NCBI GenBank assembly: GCA_016218485.1
Contig: JACRDY010000059.1
Span: forward strand, 16,641 to 80,640
Direction of reading: 5' to 3'
DNA from: Candidatus Falkowiibacteriota bacterium
GTDB taxonomy: Bacteria > Patescibacteriota > Patescibacteriia > JACRDY01
DNA length: 64,000 bases
Part shown: positions 7,020 to 14,737 of the stretch, one piece after another
How the letters are laid out: each line of letters begins with the position of its first letter
Numbering within the stretch: position 1 is the first letter of the stretch
Made by a program: the position numbers and the translations under genes
The notes under the pieces: model-generated
What the model was told of the DNA's origin: nothing
The model's input: only the letters and a program-made list of their open reading frames with translations
Databases searched by the model: none

Positions 7020-7598
7020 ATGAAATTCACTCTTACGGAGCTGTTGTGTATCTTGCTGCTGATCGGTCTGGGAGCGTTCTATATGTGGGGGAACTTTGCC
7101 AAATTTGAGGATCAGGGGTTGGCTCAGGATAGCAAGGCGGCCAGCGCTGCGGCGACTACGGACACTCCAGTACAGGTCTGGCTGGCCTCGGATACGCCCC
7201 GGGACACGGTTACCTATGGCTGGCAGCGTCTGGCCATGTGGCAACTGCAGAATCACGCCCAGACCGATGTACGTCTGCAATCAGTGACAGTACGGATCAA
7301 GAGCTCACACTCTGAGGATTTTGTCCGGATGGGGGTGGTATTCAACGGTGGTAATACCATTGACGATTGGGGGCCGTTCAGTTCGGATACAACAATCATG
7401 AACATGACACTCCCACCTGATGATGGGTACTTGACGCCAGAAGTATCTCGTCAACTGGAGCTGTTCGCGGAGATACAGCCAGTGGCGCTGTTTGATCCGG
7501 GTTGGTATGCCCAGGCGAGTCTCATCGGTCTGCAGACGGATCCGCCGGGTGCAGTCAGCGGACTGCCAGTGGATGGGTTCACCCTCCACTTACAATAA
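7020..7598 (+). CDS. Pilin-like secreted or membrane-anchored protein
   Basis: 192 residues. The ATG at 7020 is chosen over an upstream ATG (6999) because AAGGAGG (7007-7013) sits six bases before it. The N-terminus KFTLTELLCILLLIGLGAF closely resembles the type IV prepilin segment (FTLIELL... with Glu at +5). The residue before Phe is Lys, not the Gly normally required by prepilin peptidase. The rest looks extracytoplasmic: VWLASDTPRDTVTYGWQRLAMWQLQ and a beta-rich domain with no recognised fold. It lies one gap upstream of pilT, consistent with a pilus or pseudopilus role, but homology beyond the N-terminus is not established. Confidence 0.7.
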   Translation: MKFTLTELLCILLLIGLGAFYMWGNFAKFEDQGLAQDSKAASAAATTDTPVQVWLASDTPRDTVTYGWQRLAMWQLQNHAQTDVRLQSVTVRIKSSHSEDFVRMGVVFNGGNTIDDWGPFSSDTTIMNMTLPPDDGYLTPEVSRQLELFAEIQPVALFDPGWYAQASLIGLQTDPPGAVSGLPVDGFTLHLQ

Positions 7599-7608
7599 GC
7601 ACATGATG

Positions 7609-7650
7609 AATCGGGAATCCCGCTCGGCGGGAGGCCCGATTTTCTTTTTT
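7609..7650 (+). terminator. Terminator after the pilin-like gene
   Basis: AATCGGG...CCCGATT stem with an inner TCCCGC/GCGGGA stem, followed by TTTCTTTTTT. Confidence 0.8.
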
Positions 7651-7700
7651 GCGTTGGAGTTGTTACCTCATTAATGATAGAAGTAGGGAGGTTACTAATA

Positions 7701-8062
7701 CGTTCCTCTCCTTACCAAGGAGAGGGCAGGTGAGGTTGCCGGAGCCTTCGGTCCCTACCCAAGGGGTGCTCGACGGTCTCCTCCTCTTACAAGGTTCGCC
7801 GCAGGCAACCGAAGTAAGGGGAGGGACAGGGTGGGGTTAAGTTTACTGTATCGCAAAAAGTTTAAAGTATTTCGCATTGATTAGACTGCAAACCCCCTCC
7901 TGTCCTCCCCCTTATGAATAAGGGGGAGAGACGTGCTACCCCCGAACCCCACGTTACTTATTCTGTTTTCTTTTTGAATTTTATCTAGCTCTGACGGGGT
8001 AGGCAACATAGGAGGGTAATAGCCCGTCCTCCTCCTTACCAAGGAGAGGAACGCTCTAGCCT
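7701..8062. repeat. GC-rich 'ccctccccttac' repeat cluster 1
   Basis: Blocks of the form CTCTCCTTACCAAGGAGAG and AAGGGGAGGGACAGGGTGGGG, with their complements, at 7701-7838, 7893-7953 and 8019-8062. The same family fills 14738-15262, 27262-27409 and 34530-34705. No gene is seen in 7599-8161. Confidence 0.85.
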
Positions 8063-8117
8063 CGGCTCCACTGGACTTATTCTGTTTTCTTTTCTTTCAA
8101 AATTTGGTAAAATACTA

Positions 8118-8160
8118 ATAACTAAGGACTAAGGACTAAGGACTAAGGACTAAGGACTAT
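8118..8160. repeat. Repeat-word arm ('actaagg')
   Basis: Five to six tandem ACTAAGG words directly before pilT, the reverse complement of the words at 6478-6536. Confidence 0.85.
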
Positions 8161-8161
8161 T

Positions 8162-9211
8162 ATGGATATCAACCAATTTTTCTCGACCGCCATTACCAAG
8201 GGCGCTTCAGACGTTCACCTGGTGGCCGGGCACAAACCGACTGTCAGAATTTTTGGCAAGCTGCAGGAAATAGACGCTAGCGCGAGCGCGCTGGATAACG
8301 CGGAATTAACCAAGGGTATTTTTGGTCTCTTAACCAAAGAGCAGGTGGGGCGGTTTGAGCGCGAGTGGGAGCTGGACTTCGCCTACCAGGTGGATCACAC
8401 CCGCTTCCGCGTCAACCTGCACTACCAGCTGGAGCAGATCGGCCTGGCCGCGCGTCTGGTGCCCAAAGATATCCCCACGCCGGCCGAGATTAACCTGGAG
8501 CCGGTGCTCTACGAGCTGACGCACCTCAACCAGGGGTTCATCCTCGTCACCGGACCGACCGGCAGCGGTAAATCCACCACCATTGCCAGCATGCTCAATA
8601 TTATCAATACCGAGCGGCGGTCGCACATCATTACCCTGGAAGATCCGATTGAGTTCATTTACCCCAAGCAGCAGAGTATCGTGGAGCAGCGCGAAGTCGG
8701 CCGCGACACCAAAACTTTCCACGCCGGGCTGAAGTATGTCCTGCGCCAGGATCCTAACGTCATCCTGATTGGCGAAATGCGCGACCCGGAGACCATCGCC
8801 GCCGCCCTGACCGCGGCCGAGACCGGGCACTTGGTTTTTTCCACCCTGCACACCAATTCGGCGGCCGAGACCGTGGAGCGGATCATTGATTCGTTTGACT
8901 CCGAGCGGCAGCGCCAGATCCTGATCCAGCTTGGTTCGGCTTTGAAGGCGGTCGTGACGCAGCAGCTGGTGCCGACCGTGGAAGACAAGGTGACGGTGGC
9001 GCGGGAAATTATGATCAATACGCCCGCCATCGCCAACCTCATCAGGCAGAATAAGATCGCCCAGATTCCCTCGGTCATCCAGACCGGCCGTAATGATGGC
9101 ATGATGACGATGAGCGCGGCGCTCAAAAATCTCTACAACAACGGACTGATTTCCGCCGATGTCTACCAGCACCGGCTGGTGAGCAGTGAGAAGGTGGGAA
9201 GTTACTTTTAG
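8162..9211 (+). CDS. pilT: PilT family pilus-retraction ATPase
   Basis: A hexameric ATPase that drives pilus retraction on the cytoplasmic side of the membrane. The 349 residues are of standard length. The Walker A motif GPTGSGKST is at residues 131-139. The Asp and His boxes follow: ITLEDPIEFIYP, then QREVGRDTKTF, DPNVILIGEMRDPET (Walker B) and GHLVFSTLHTNSA. The C-terminal IANLIRQNKIAQIPSVIQTG corresponds to the PilT AIRNLIRE region. The only other pilus-like gene in view is the pilin-like ORF upstream; assembly ATPase and platform genes must be elsewhere. Confidence 0.95.
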   Translation: MDINQFFSTAITKGASDVHLVAGHKPTVRIFGKLQEIDASASALDNAELTKGIFGLLTKEQVGRFEREWELDFAYQVDHTRFRVNLHYQLEQIGLAARLVPKDIPTPAEINLEPVLYELTHLNQGFILVTGPTGSGKSTTIASMLNIINTERRSHIITLEDPIEFIYPKQQSIVEQREVGRDTKTFHAGLKYVLRQDPNVILIGEMRDPETIAAALTAAETGHLVFSTLHTNSAAETVERIIDSFDSERQRQILIQLGSALKAVVTQQLVPTVEDKVTVAREIMINTPAIANLIRQNKIAQIPSVIQTGRNDGMMTMSAALKNLYNNGLISADVYQHRLVSSEKVGSYF

Positions 9212-9337
9212 TTGAAAGTTCAAAGTTCAAAATCCAAATGACAAATCAATGCCAAATGACAAAGTTCAAAAGGTGCGACTATTAGGCATTTAAACTTTGA
9301 ACTTGATTTGAACTTTTGATTTTGAACTTTGAACTTA
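9211..9337. repeat. Word palindrome, 'caaagttcaaaatccaaatgac' type
   Basis: Left-arm words AAAGTTCAAAATCCAAATGA and right-arm words AACTTTTGATTTTGAACTT. It fills the gap between pilT and the next gene and matches the palindromes at 1285-1447 and 40285-40409. Confidence 0.85.
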
Positions 9338-9341
9338 ATCT

Positions 9342-9677
9342 ATGTCTCCAGAACGCTGGCAAACAATTAAAGGCCAAGTCAAGGATAACCCGGCGCTGAA
9401 GGTGCTGGAAGAGGACGCGGGCGAGTTTGATGACATGCCCGGCAGTTTTGAGTCATTGGTGTTCATGGGGCCGATGGGTAAAATTAAGCTGGAGTTCATC
9501 ACCCGGCCGGTCGTCTTGGACAAGAAAACCAATACCTCGCGCCGGATTGGCGCCGAGGCGAGCGTGGAGTATATTTATTCTGAAGATGAATTTAGCCACA
9601 AATTGACCGTCTACCAGTGGAATGAGGCCACGGATGATTGGGATGAGCTGAAAAGCAGTATGTTTGGGGGAGAATAA
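9342..9677 (+). CDS. Conserved-looking protein of unknown function
   Basis: 111 residues, acidic, with no transmembrane segment. The opening MSPERWQTIKGQVKDNPALK reads as a helix; the following beta-rich part includes GPMGKIKLEFITRPVVLDKK, ASVEYIYSEDEFSHKLTVY and QWNEATDDWDEL. I recognise no domain. Codon use matches the neighbours, and the frame fits neatly between the word palindrome and the PBP gene, which supports a real gene. The upstream ATG of the PBP frame overlaps its end, so the two may be linked. Confidence 0.7.
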   Translation: MSPERWQTIKGQVKDNPALKVLEEDAGEFDDMPGSFESLVFMGPMGKIKLEFITRPVVLDKKTNTSRRIGAEASVEYIYSEDEFSHKLTVYQWNEATDDWDELKSSMFGGE

Positions 9678-9706
9678 ATTAATTACGAATTACGAATTAA
9701 GAATTG
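9677..9706. repeat. Repeat-word arm ('attacgaattacgaatt')
   Basis: ATTACGAATTACGAATTAAG directly after the stop of the unknown gene. The same words occur at 13062-13107, 13217-13240 and 42880-42908. Confidence 0.7.
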
Positions 9707-9770
9707 TAGATTTTATTGCTGGTTGGGGGCGGGTAGACGCGGTACGTCGCTTTTTTTGTTACCCAAAGTT

Positions 9771-9779
9771 TGCTAAAAT
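9771..9779 (+). promoter_or_regulatory. Extended -10 promoter of the PBP gene
   Basis: TGC-TAAAAT lies seven bases before the ATG at 9787. There is no clear -35 (a T-run lies at the right distance). The spacing implies a leaderless or nearly leaderless transcript. Confidence 0.5.
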
Positions 9780-9786
9780 AAGACCA

Positions 9787-11556
9787 ATGCAGAGACACTT
9801 CACCACTCGCAAGCCCGACTACTCGCTGCACTCTTGGCGTGTGCGGTTTTTGTGGTGGGTGATCGTGGTCTTGACCGCCATTGTGATCGTTCGGCTATTC
9901 TGGCTGCAGGTAGTGCGCCATAGTGACTATCAGAATTTGGCGGCGCTGCAGCATGATATTTACCAGGAAGTATTGCCGGACCGGGGCATTATCTATACGC
10001 AAAACACGCGGCTGGCTGAAGGCGCGGAAAATAAGTACTTTCCGGTGGCCAATAACCAGCGGTTTTATCTTATCTACGGCCAAACCTTTGCCGTCGAGGA
10101 CGCGGGCAAGACCGCCGAGCAGCTGAATGCTGTTTTGGATTTGCCGCCGGACGTGCTGGCGCGCATTATTGAACAGCTGTCCAAACCCAATGATCCCTAC
10201 GAGCCGTTGGTACATCGGGTGACGGAAGATAAGATCGCGGCCTTGTCCGCGCTGGCGCTGCCCGGCATCAAGTGGGAAGAGGAAACACTGCGCTATTATC
10301 CGGACAAAAATATCGGCAGCAATATTCTCGGTTTTGTCGGCTGGGTCAATGATACGCTCGTCGGTCAGTACGGCCTGGAAGGCTATTTCAATAAAGAGTT
10401 GAGCGGAGAAAAGGGGTTTTTGCGCTCCGAGCGCGATGCTACCGGCCGGCTGATCGGCGTCGGCGAGCAGAACTTTAAAGAGGCGCTCAACGGCACTGAC
10501 CTGTATCTGACTATTGATAATTCCATTCAAGCTTTTGCCTGTCAGACGTTGGGCGACGCCGTCACCAAGTACGACGCCGATGGCGGCGCGGTCATCGTGA
10601 CCAATCCGCGCACCGGCGCAGTTCTCGCTCTGTGCAATAACCCCGACTACGATCCTAATGACTACAGCGCGGTGGAGAATATCCGCTCCTACACCATTCC
10701 GGCGATCTTTGACGCCTATGAGCCGGGCAGTGTTTTTAAGCCGCTGACACTGGCGGCGGCGCTGGAAGAGGGGAAAATCACCCCCGAGACCACTTACGAA
10801 GATACCGGCGAGGTCAAGATTGACGGTTACAGTATCAAGAATTCTGACCTTAAAGGCCACGGCATGGTTAGCATGGTGGATGTGCTCAAACTGTCGCTCA
10901 ACACCGGCGCCATCTTCGGCATGCGCCAAATCGGGCCGGCCAAGTTCGCCGACTACGTGCGCAATTTCGGTTTCGGCGAGCTGACCGGTATTCAGCTGGA
11001 TAGCGAGGCGGCCGGGAACATTACCCCGCTCAAGAAGAATAAAGAAATCTACGCCGCCACCGCCTCGTTCGGTCAGGGCATCACGGTGACGCCGCTGCAG
11101 ATGGTCAATGCCTACGCGGCGATTGCCAACGGCGGTACGTTAATGAAACCGTACATCGTGGAACGAACTGTTGACGCGCTGGGCAGTGAATACCGCGCCG
11201 TGCCACAGGAGATCCGCCGGGTCGTCAGTGAGCGCACTGCCACTTTGATCTCTGGCATGATGGTGCAGGTGGTGGAGGCCGGCTACGGTCAGCGCGCCAA
11301 AGTGCCCGGCTACTACATCGCCGGCAAGACCGGTACGGCGCAGGTGGCTGAACCCGGCAGTGGCGTCTACGGCAGCCGGACTATGCACACCTTTGTCGGC
11401 TTTGGGCCGGTCAGCGATCCGCAGTTCGTCATGCTGGTGCGCTTGGATCACCCCACCGCCGCGCGCTTTGCCGAGAGTACCGCCACGCCCGCCTGGGGGC
11501 AGATCGCCAAGTTTATTCTCAACTACTACCAGATTCGGCCGGATGAGGTTAAGTAA
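9787..11556 (+). CDS. Class B penicillin-binding protein (peptidoglycan D,D-transpeptidase, FtsI/PBP2 type)
   Basis: Cross-links peptidoglycan outside the membrane. Using ATG 9787 (MQRHFTTRKPDYSLHSW) gives 589 residues; the frame is open further upstream but runs back through repeat words. A single N-terminal membrane anchor (FLWWVIVVLTAIVIVRLFW) is followed by the PBP dimerisation domain (PDRGIIYTQNTRLAEG). The transpeptidase domain has all three active-site motifs: SVFK at 315-318 (nucleophile Ser315), SLN at 370-372 and KTG at 514-516. FtsI and PBP2/MrdA cannot be separated by eye; no PASTA domain is present. It is followed by murF, giving a small cell-wall pair. Confidence 0.93.
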   Translation: MQRHFTTRKPDYSLHSWRVRFLWWVIVVLTAIVIVRLFWLQVVRHSDYQNLAALQHDIYQEVLPDRGIIYTQNTRLAEGAENKYFPVANNQRFYLIYGQTFAVEDAGKTAEQLNAVLDLPPDVLARIIEQLSKPNDPYEPLVHRVTEDKIAALSALALPGIKWEEETLRYYPDKNIGSNILGFVGWVNDTLVGQYGLEGYFNKELSGEKGFLRSERDATGRLIGVGEQNFKEALNGTDLYLTIDNSIQAFACQTLGDAVTKYDADGGAVIVTNPRTGAVLALCNNPDYDPNDYSAVENIRSYTIPAIFDAYEPGSVFKPLTLAAALEEGKITPETTYEDTGEVKIDGYSIKNSDLKGHGMVSMVDVLKLSLNTGAIFGMRQIGPAKFADYVRNFGFGELTGIQLDSEAAGNITPLKKNKEIYAATASFGQGITVTPLQMVNAYAAIANGGTLMKPYIVERTVDALGSEYRAVPQEIRRVVSERTATLISGMMVQVVEAGYGQRAKVPGYYIAGKTGTAQVAEPGSGVYGSRTMHTFVGFGPVSDPQFVMLVRLDHPTAARFAESTATPAWGQIAKFILNYYQIRPDEVK

Positions 11557-11697
11557 ATTGTTACATTGCTACATTGCCAAATTGCCAAATGGTCATTCTG
11601 TTATATTGCTATATGGTTATACTGTTAAATACCCCACCAAACAATATAACAGTATAGCAATGTGACAATTTAGCAATTTGGCAATGGAGCAATGTAT
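11557..11697. repeat. Word palindrome, 'acattgccaaattgcc' type
   Basis: Left arm with ATTGCTACATTGCCAAATTG words, right arm with AATTTAGCAATTTGGCAATG. A related copy lies upstream of uvrB (27550-27627). Confidence 0.85.
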
Positions 11698-11719
11698 TTT
11701 CCCATCTGTCCCGCCCATC

Positions 11720-11748
11720 TTGATTTTTCCTCATTCATCTGCTACACT
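11720..11748 (+). promoter_or_regulatory. murF promoter
   Basis: TTGATT (11720-11725), a 17-bp spacer ending in TGC, then TACACT (11743-11748). The ATG follows after only 11 bases, so the transcript probably starts at or next to the start codon. Confidence 0.65.
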
Positions 11749-11759
11749 GCCCAAACTCT

Positions 11760-13061
11760 ATGCGCGCTGTTATCGCCAAAATTCTCCGTTTCTTTGCTCG
11801 GAATGTATTGCAGAAATACCAGCCGGACGTTGTTGGCGTGACCGGCAGTATTGGTAAGACGTCCGCCAAGGAAGCCATCTTCACCGTCCTGTCCAGCGAG
11901 TTCCGCGTGCGCAAGACCGAGAAGAATTACAATAACGAGCTGGGCCTGCCTCTGACTGTCCTCGGTCTGGAAACCGGCGGGCGCAACCCCTTCTCTTGGC
12001 TGATGGTCATGGTGCGCGCCGCCAAGCTGTGGCTGCTGCGCTCCGTGAATTATCCGGAGATTTTGATCCTGGAAATGGGGGCGGATCGGCCCGGCGACAT
12101 CAAGTACCTGACCGATTTCGTTCCCTGCACTGTCGGAGTGGTGACGGGCGTGGCGCCGGTGCACATTGAATTTTTCCAGCACCTTGAACATATCGCCAAG
12201 GAAAAGAACACCCTGGTCAAAAGTTTGGGCAGAGAGGGCACGGCCGTGCTCAATGCCGATGATGAGCTGGTGCGGGCCATGGCCGAGGGGCTGAAAGCCA
12301 AAGTCATCACCTATGGCTTTTCCGAGCACGCCAGTCTGCGCGCCTACGAAGAGCGGGTGTCTGGTCAAGACCTGTCGCTCAAAGATGGCGTGGAGGCTAT
12401 CCGGGGTTTGAGTTTCAAAGTGTCATACGGCGGCAGCACCGTGCCGGTATTCCTGCCGTCCGTGGTGGGGCGCCATTCGGTCAACGCCGCGCTGGCCGCC
12501 ATTGCCGTGGGTGTGGCGTGTGGCATCAACCTGGTGCGTATTTCCGAAAATCTCAAACAGTATCGTCCGCCCAAGGGCAGAATGAACCTGATTGACGGCA
12601 TCAAATACACGCTGATCATTGACGACACCTACAATTCTTCGCCGATTCCGGCGCTGGCCGCGCTGGATGTGCTCCACGAGATACAGCTGCCCACGGGTCG
12701 GCACAAGTTCGCGGTCCTTGGCGATATGCTGGAACTGGGCGGCTACACCGAGAAAGCGCATCTGGAAGTGGGGCGCAAAGTGGCCGAGCTCCGCATTGAT
12801 TACCTGGTGACGGTTGGCGAGAAGTCGCAGAGTACCGCCAACGCCGCGCGCGGCGCCGGTATGTCGCCGGATCGCATCTACTCATTTGACAATTCCCGGG
12901 AAGCTGGTAAATTCCTGCAGGATCGGGTGGAGCAGGGCGATTTGATCTTAGTTAAAGGTTCGCAGGGTATGCGGATGGAGCGGATCGTCAAAGAGCTGAT
13001 GGCCGAACCATTGCGCGCCGCTGAACTGCTGTGCCGGCAGGAAGGGAAGTGGTTGCAATAA
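11760..13061 (+). CDS. murF: UDP-N-acetylmuramoyl-tripeptide--D-alanyl-D-alanine ligase
   Basis: The last cytoplasmic amino-acid ligase in peptidoglycan precursor synthesis. The 433 residues carry the Mur ligase ATP loop GVTGSIGKTS at 26-35, LEMGADRPGDIKYLTDF, a central-domain HSVNAALAAIAV segment, and the MurF-typical DTYNSSPIPALAALDVL and VLGDMLELGGYTEKAH near the C-terminal domain. The family is slightly longer elsewhere (about 450); here the N-terminal substrate domain looks abbreviated, since the ATP loop starts within the first 30 residues. It lies directly after the PBP gene but has its own promoter. Confidence 0.92.
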   Translation: MRAVIAKILRFFARNVLQKYQPDVVGVTGSIGKTSAKEAIFTVLSSEFRVRKTEKNYNNELGLPLTVLGLETGGRNPFSWLMVMVRAAKLWLLRSVNYPEILILEMGADRPGDIKYLTDFVPCTVGVVTGVAPVHIEFFQHLEHIAKEKNTLVKSLGREGTAVLNADDELVRAMAEGLKAKVITYGFSEHASLRAYEERVSGQDLSLKDGVEAIRGLSFKVSYGGSTVPVFLPSVVGRHSVNAALAAIAVGVACGINLVRISENLKQYRPPKGRMNLIDGIKYTLIIDDTYNSSPIPALAALDVLHEIQLPTGRHKFAVLGDMLELGGYTEKAHLEVGRKVAELRIDYLVTVGEKSQSTANAARGAGMSPDRIYSFDNSREAGKFLQDRVEQGDLILVKGSQGMRMERIVKELMAEPLRAAELLCRQEGKWLQ

Positions 13062-13240
13062 TTACGAATTACGAATTACGAATGAGTGATTTTTAATTCG
13101 TAATTATTAACAGGAGTTACGCACTTCTAAAATTTTCAGCTAATTTTAGAGTAACAATAAAAATTATTAACAGCTAATTTTAGCCAATTTTTATTAAAAG
13201 TGCGTAACTCCTGTTATTAATTCGTAATTCGTAATTAAAC
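13062..13240. repeat. Word palindrome ('attacgaattacgaatt') split by an inserted element
   Basis: Left arm 13062-13107 and right arm 13217-13240 are complementary 'ttacgaatt' words. Between them sits the separate inverted-repeat element at 13108-13216. Confidence 0.8.
13108..13216. mobile_element. 109-bp MITE-like element with perfect 19-bp terminal inverted repeats
   Basis: Both ends carry the 19-base inverted repeat TAACAGGAGTTACGCACTT (13108-13126; complement at 13198-13216). Internal inverted repeats CTAAAAT/ATTTTAG and AATAAAAATT/AATTTTTATT are present. It has no coding capacity. The outermost TA on each side could be a TA target duplication, as made by IS630/Tc1-type transposases; this is inference. 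It interrupts a word palindrome just upstream of tRNA-Glu. Confidence 0.75.
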
Positions 13241-13242
13241 TT

Positions 13243-13317
13243 GGCCCCATCGTCTAACGGTTAGGACATCAGGTTTTCAACCTGGTAACCCGGGTTCGAC
13301 TCCCGGTGGGGTCACCA
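13243..13317 (+). tRNA. tRNA-Glu (anticodon TTC), CCA encoded
   Basis: A complete cloverleaf: acceptor GGCCCCA paired with TGGGGTC, D arm with TAACGGTTAGGAC, anticodon arm CAGGT-TTTCAAC-CTG with anticodon TTC, T arm CCGGGTTCGACTCCCGG, and an encoded ACCA end. The downstream region to 13440 has a TATAGG/CCTATA hairpin and a GTCCGCCGCGGCGGAC palindrome identical to those before rplA and rplK. Confidence 0.97.
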
Positions 13318-13443
13318 ACCGATGAGCTGTTCGAGAGATGTTATAGGGTGACCTATAGCGGAGACCCGAACCTGTCCGCCGAAGTCCGCCGCGGCGGACG
13401 TAGGTGGATGGATTGAATATTTGGCTCGAAAGGGCAAACCAAG

Positions 13444-13466
13444 AAATCGCCGAAGGGCGGTTTTTT
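13444..13466 (+). terminator. Terminator downstream of tRNA-Glu
   Basis: AATCGCC-GAAG-GGCGG stem followed by TTTTTT. Confidence 0.75.
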
Positions 13467-13534
13467 GATATAGCGTCGTACTAGAGGATGATTTCTGTCC
13501 GTTGACAGGACTTTTTTATTTTTATTCAACACTA

Positions 13535-13543
13535 TGCTATACT
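13535..13543 (+). promoter_or_regulatory. Extended -10 promoter of glnA
   Basis: TGC-TATACT ending 49 bases before the ATG. TTGACA at 13502-13507 is too far away (30 bp) to be its -35. The leader contains CACCGGAGGGGGGCG, whose role is unclear. Confidence 0.5.
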
Positions 13544-13592
13544 GCCCGCATCACCGGAGGGGGGCGACATATAATAATTAACATAAGAGTAT

Positions 13593-14657
13593 ATGCCAAC
13601 GACGAAAGTCATGGCCGAGTATGTCTGGATGGATGGCCGGACGCCAACCGCCAAGCTGCGCTCAAAAACCAAAGTGATTGACGGGCCCATTGGGCAGCTG
13701 TCGGATATCCCGCTGTGGGGTTTTGACGGCTCCAGCACCGAGCAGGCCGAGGGTCATTTTTCCGACTGCCTGCTGCAGCCGGTTTATTTTTTGCCTGATC
13801 CGGTGCGCGGGTTACCACATATTTTGGTTATGAGTGAGGTGCTGAACCCTGACGGTACGCCGCATCCGAGTAACACTCGGACGGTTTTACGAAAGGTAAC
13901 TGAACAGTACGCCGTCGCCGAGCCGCTGGCCGGCATTGAGCAGGAGTACACGTTGTACTACCAAGATCGTCCGGTCGGCTGGCCGGAGCGTGGGTTTCCG
14001 CACCCGCAGGGCCGCTACTACTGCGGCGTCGGCGCTGACGAAGTTTACGGCCGTGTTTTGGTTGAAGATCACATGAAGGCCTGTTTAGCCGCTGGCATTG
14101 CTCTGTCTGGGGTGAATGCCGAAGTCATGCCCGGTCAGTGGGAATTTCAGGTCGGCGCGTTGCCGCCGCTAGAATTGGCTGACCAACTGTGGCTGTCGCG
14201 CTGGCTCATCTACCGTCTGGGCGAAAATCATCAGTTCCATGTTAAGCTGGATCCCAAACCCATGCCGGGCGACTGGAATGGCGCCGGCGGACACACCAAT
14301 TTTTCCACCAAAGCCATGCGTGAAGCAGGAGGCCTGCAGGCCATTGAAGCGGCTTGTCAGAAATTAGGCCAATTCCATAAGCAACATATCGCTATTTATG
14401 GCGCGGACAATGACAAGCGTCTGACCGGCAAGCACGAGACGTGCGGTATCCGTGAGTTCCGCTTTGGCGTGTCGGATCGCGGCGCTTCCATCCGCATTCC
14501 GGCGGCGACCGCTAAGCAGCAACGCGGCTACCTGGAAGACCGCCGGCCGGCGGCAAATCTGGATCCGTACCAGATCCTGACGGCGCTTTTAGAGACGATC
14601 TGCGGCAGCGGTTTCGATCCCGCCAAGTATGGCTGGCAGCCGCAGGTGGTGATTTAA
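13593..14657 (+). CDS. glnA: Glutamine synthetase, type II (eukaryote-like, short form)
   Basis: Makes glutamine from glutamate, ammonia and ATP. At 354 residues it is the short GSII form, about 100 residues less than GSI. Diagnostic GSII segments are present: MAEYVWMDGRTPTAKLRSKT, LWGFDGSSTEQAEG, GIEQEYTLYYQDRPVGWP, GQWEFQVG, and NGAGGHTNFSTKAMREAGG. GSII occurs in eukaryotes and in scattered bacteria (for example rhizobia, Streptomyces, Bacteroidetes). The catalytic Glu/His metal ligands in these segments look intact. It stands alone with its own promoter and terminator, with no GOGAT or ammonium transporter nearby, so it may serve glutamine-dependent enzymes such as PurL rather than bulk nitrogen assimilation. 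Confidence 0.93.
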   Translation: MPTTKVMAEYVWMDGRTPTAKLRSKTKVIDGPIGQLSDIPLWGFDGSSTEQAEGHFSDCLLQPVYFLPDPVRGLPHILVMSEVLNPDGTPHPSNTRTVLRKVTEQYAVAEPLAGIEQEYTLYYQDRPVGWPERGFPHPQGRYYCGVGADEVYGRVLVEDHMKACLAAGIALSGVNAEVMPGQWEFQVGALPPLELADQLWLSRWLIYRLGENHQFHVKLDPKPMPGDWNGAGGHTNFSTKAMREAGGLQAIEAACQKLGQFHKQHIAIYGADNDKRLTGKHETCGIREFRFGVSDRGASIRIPAATAKQQRGYLEDRRPAANLDPYQILTALLETICGSGFDPAKYGWQPQVVI

Positions 14658-14683
14658 CCTTCTCTTACTCTAAAACAAAAAAT

Positions 14684-14716
14684 CGCCCTTCAGCTTACGC
14701 TCAGGGCGTTTTTTTT
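14684..14716 (+). terminator. glnA terminator
   Basis: CGCCCT-TCAGCTTACGCTC-AGGGCG stem followed by TTTTTTTT. Confidence 0.9.
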
Positions 14717-14737
14717 GTTTAATAAAAGAGGAGCACG

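Noticed and set aside
8330..9223. 297-codon minus-strand frame opposite pilT, and 269-codon plus-strand frame opposite typA (16268-17077)
   Set aside because: Both are shadows of genes with unambiguous family motifs; codon pattern and composition are those of an antisense frame.
9664..9786. Longer start of the PBP gene overlapping the previous gene
   Set aside because: It translates repeat words; the ATG at 9787 is directly followed by a normal PBP N-terminus and preceded by a -10 box.
9895..10929. Long open frame (344 codons) on the minus strand opposite the PBP gene
   Set aside because: It is antisense to a gene with all three transpeptidase motifs; its translation has no recognisable domain and reflects GC-rich third positions.
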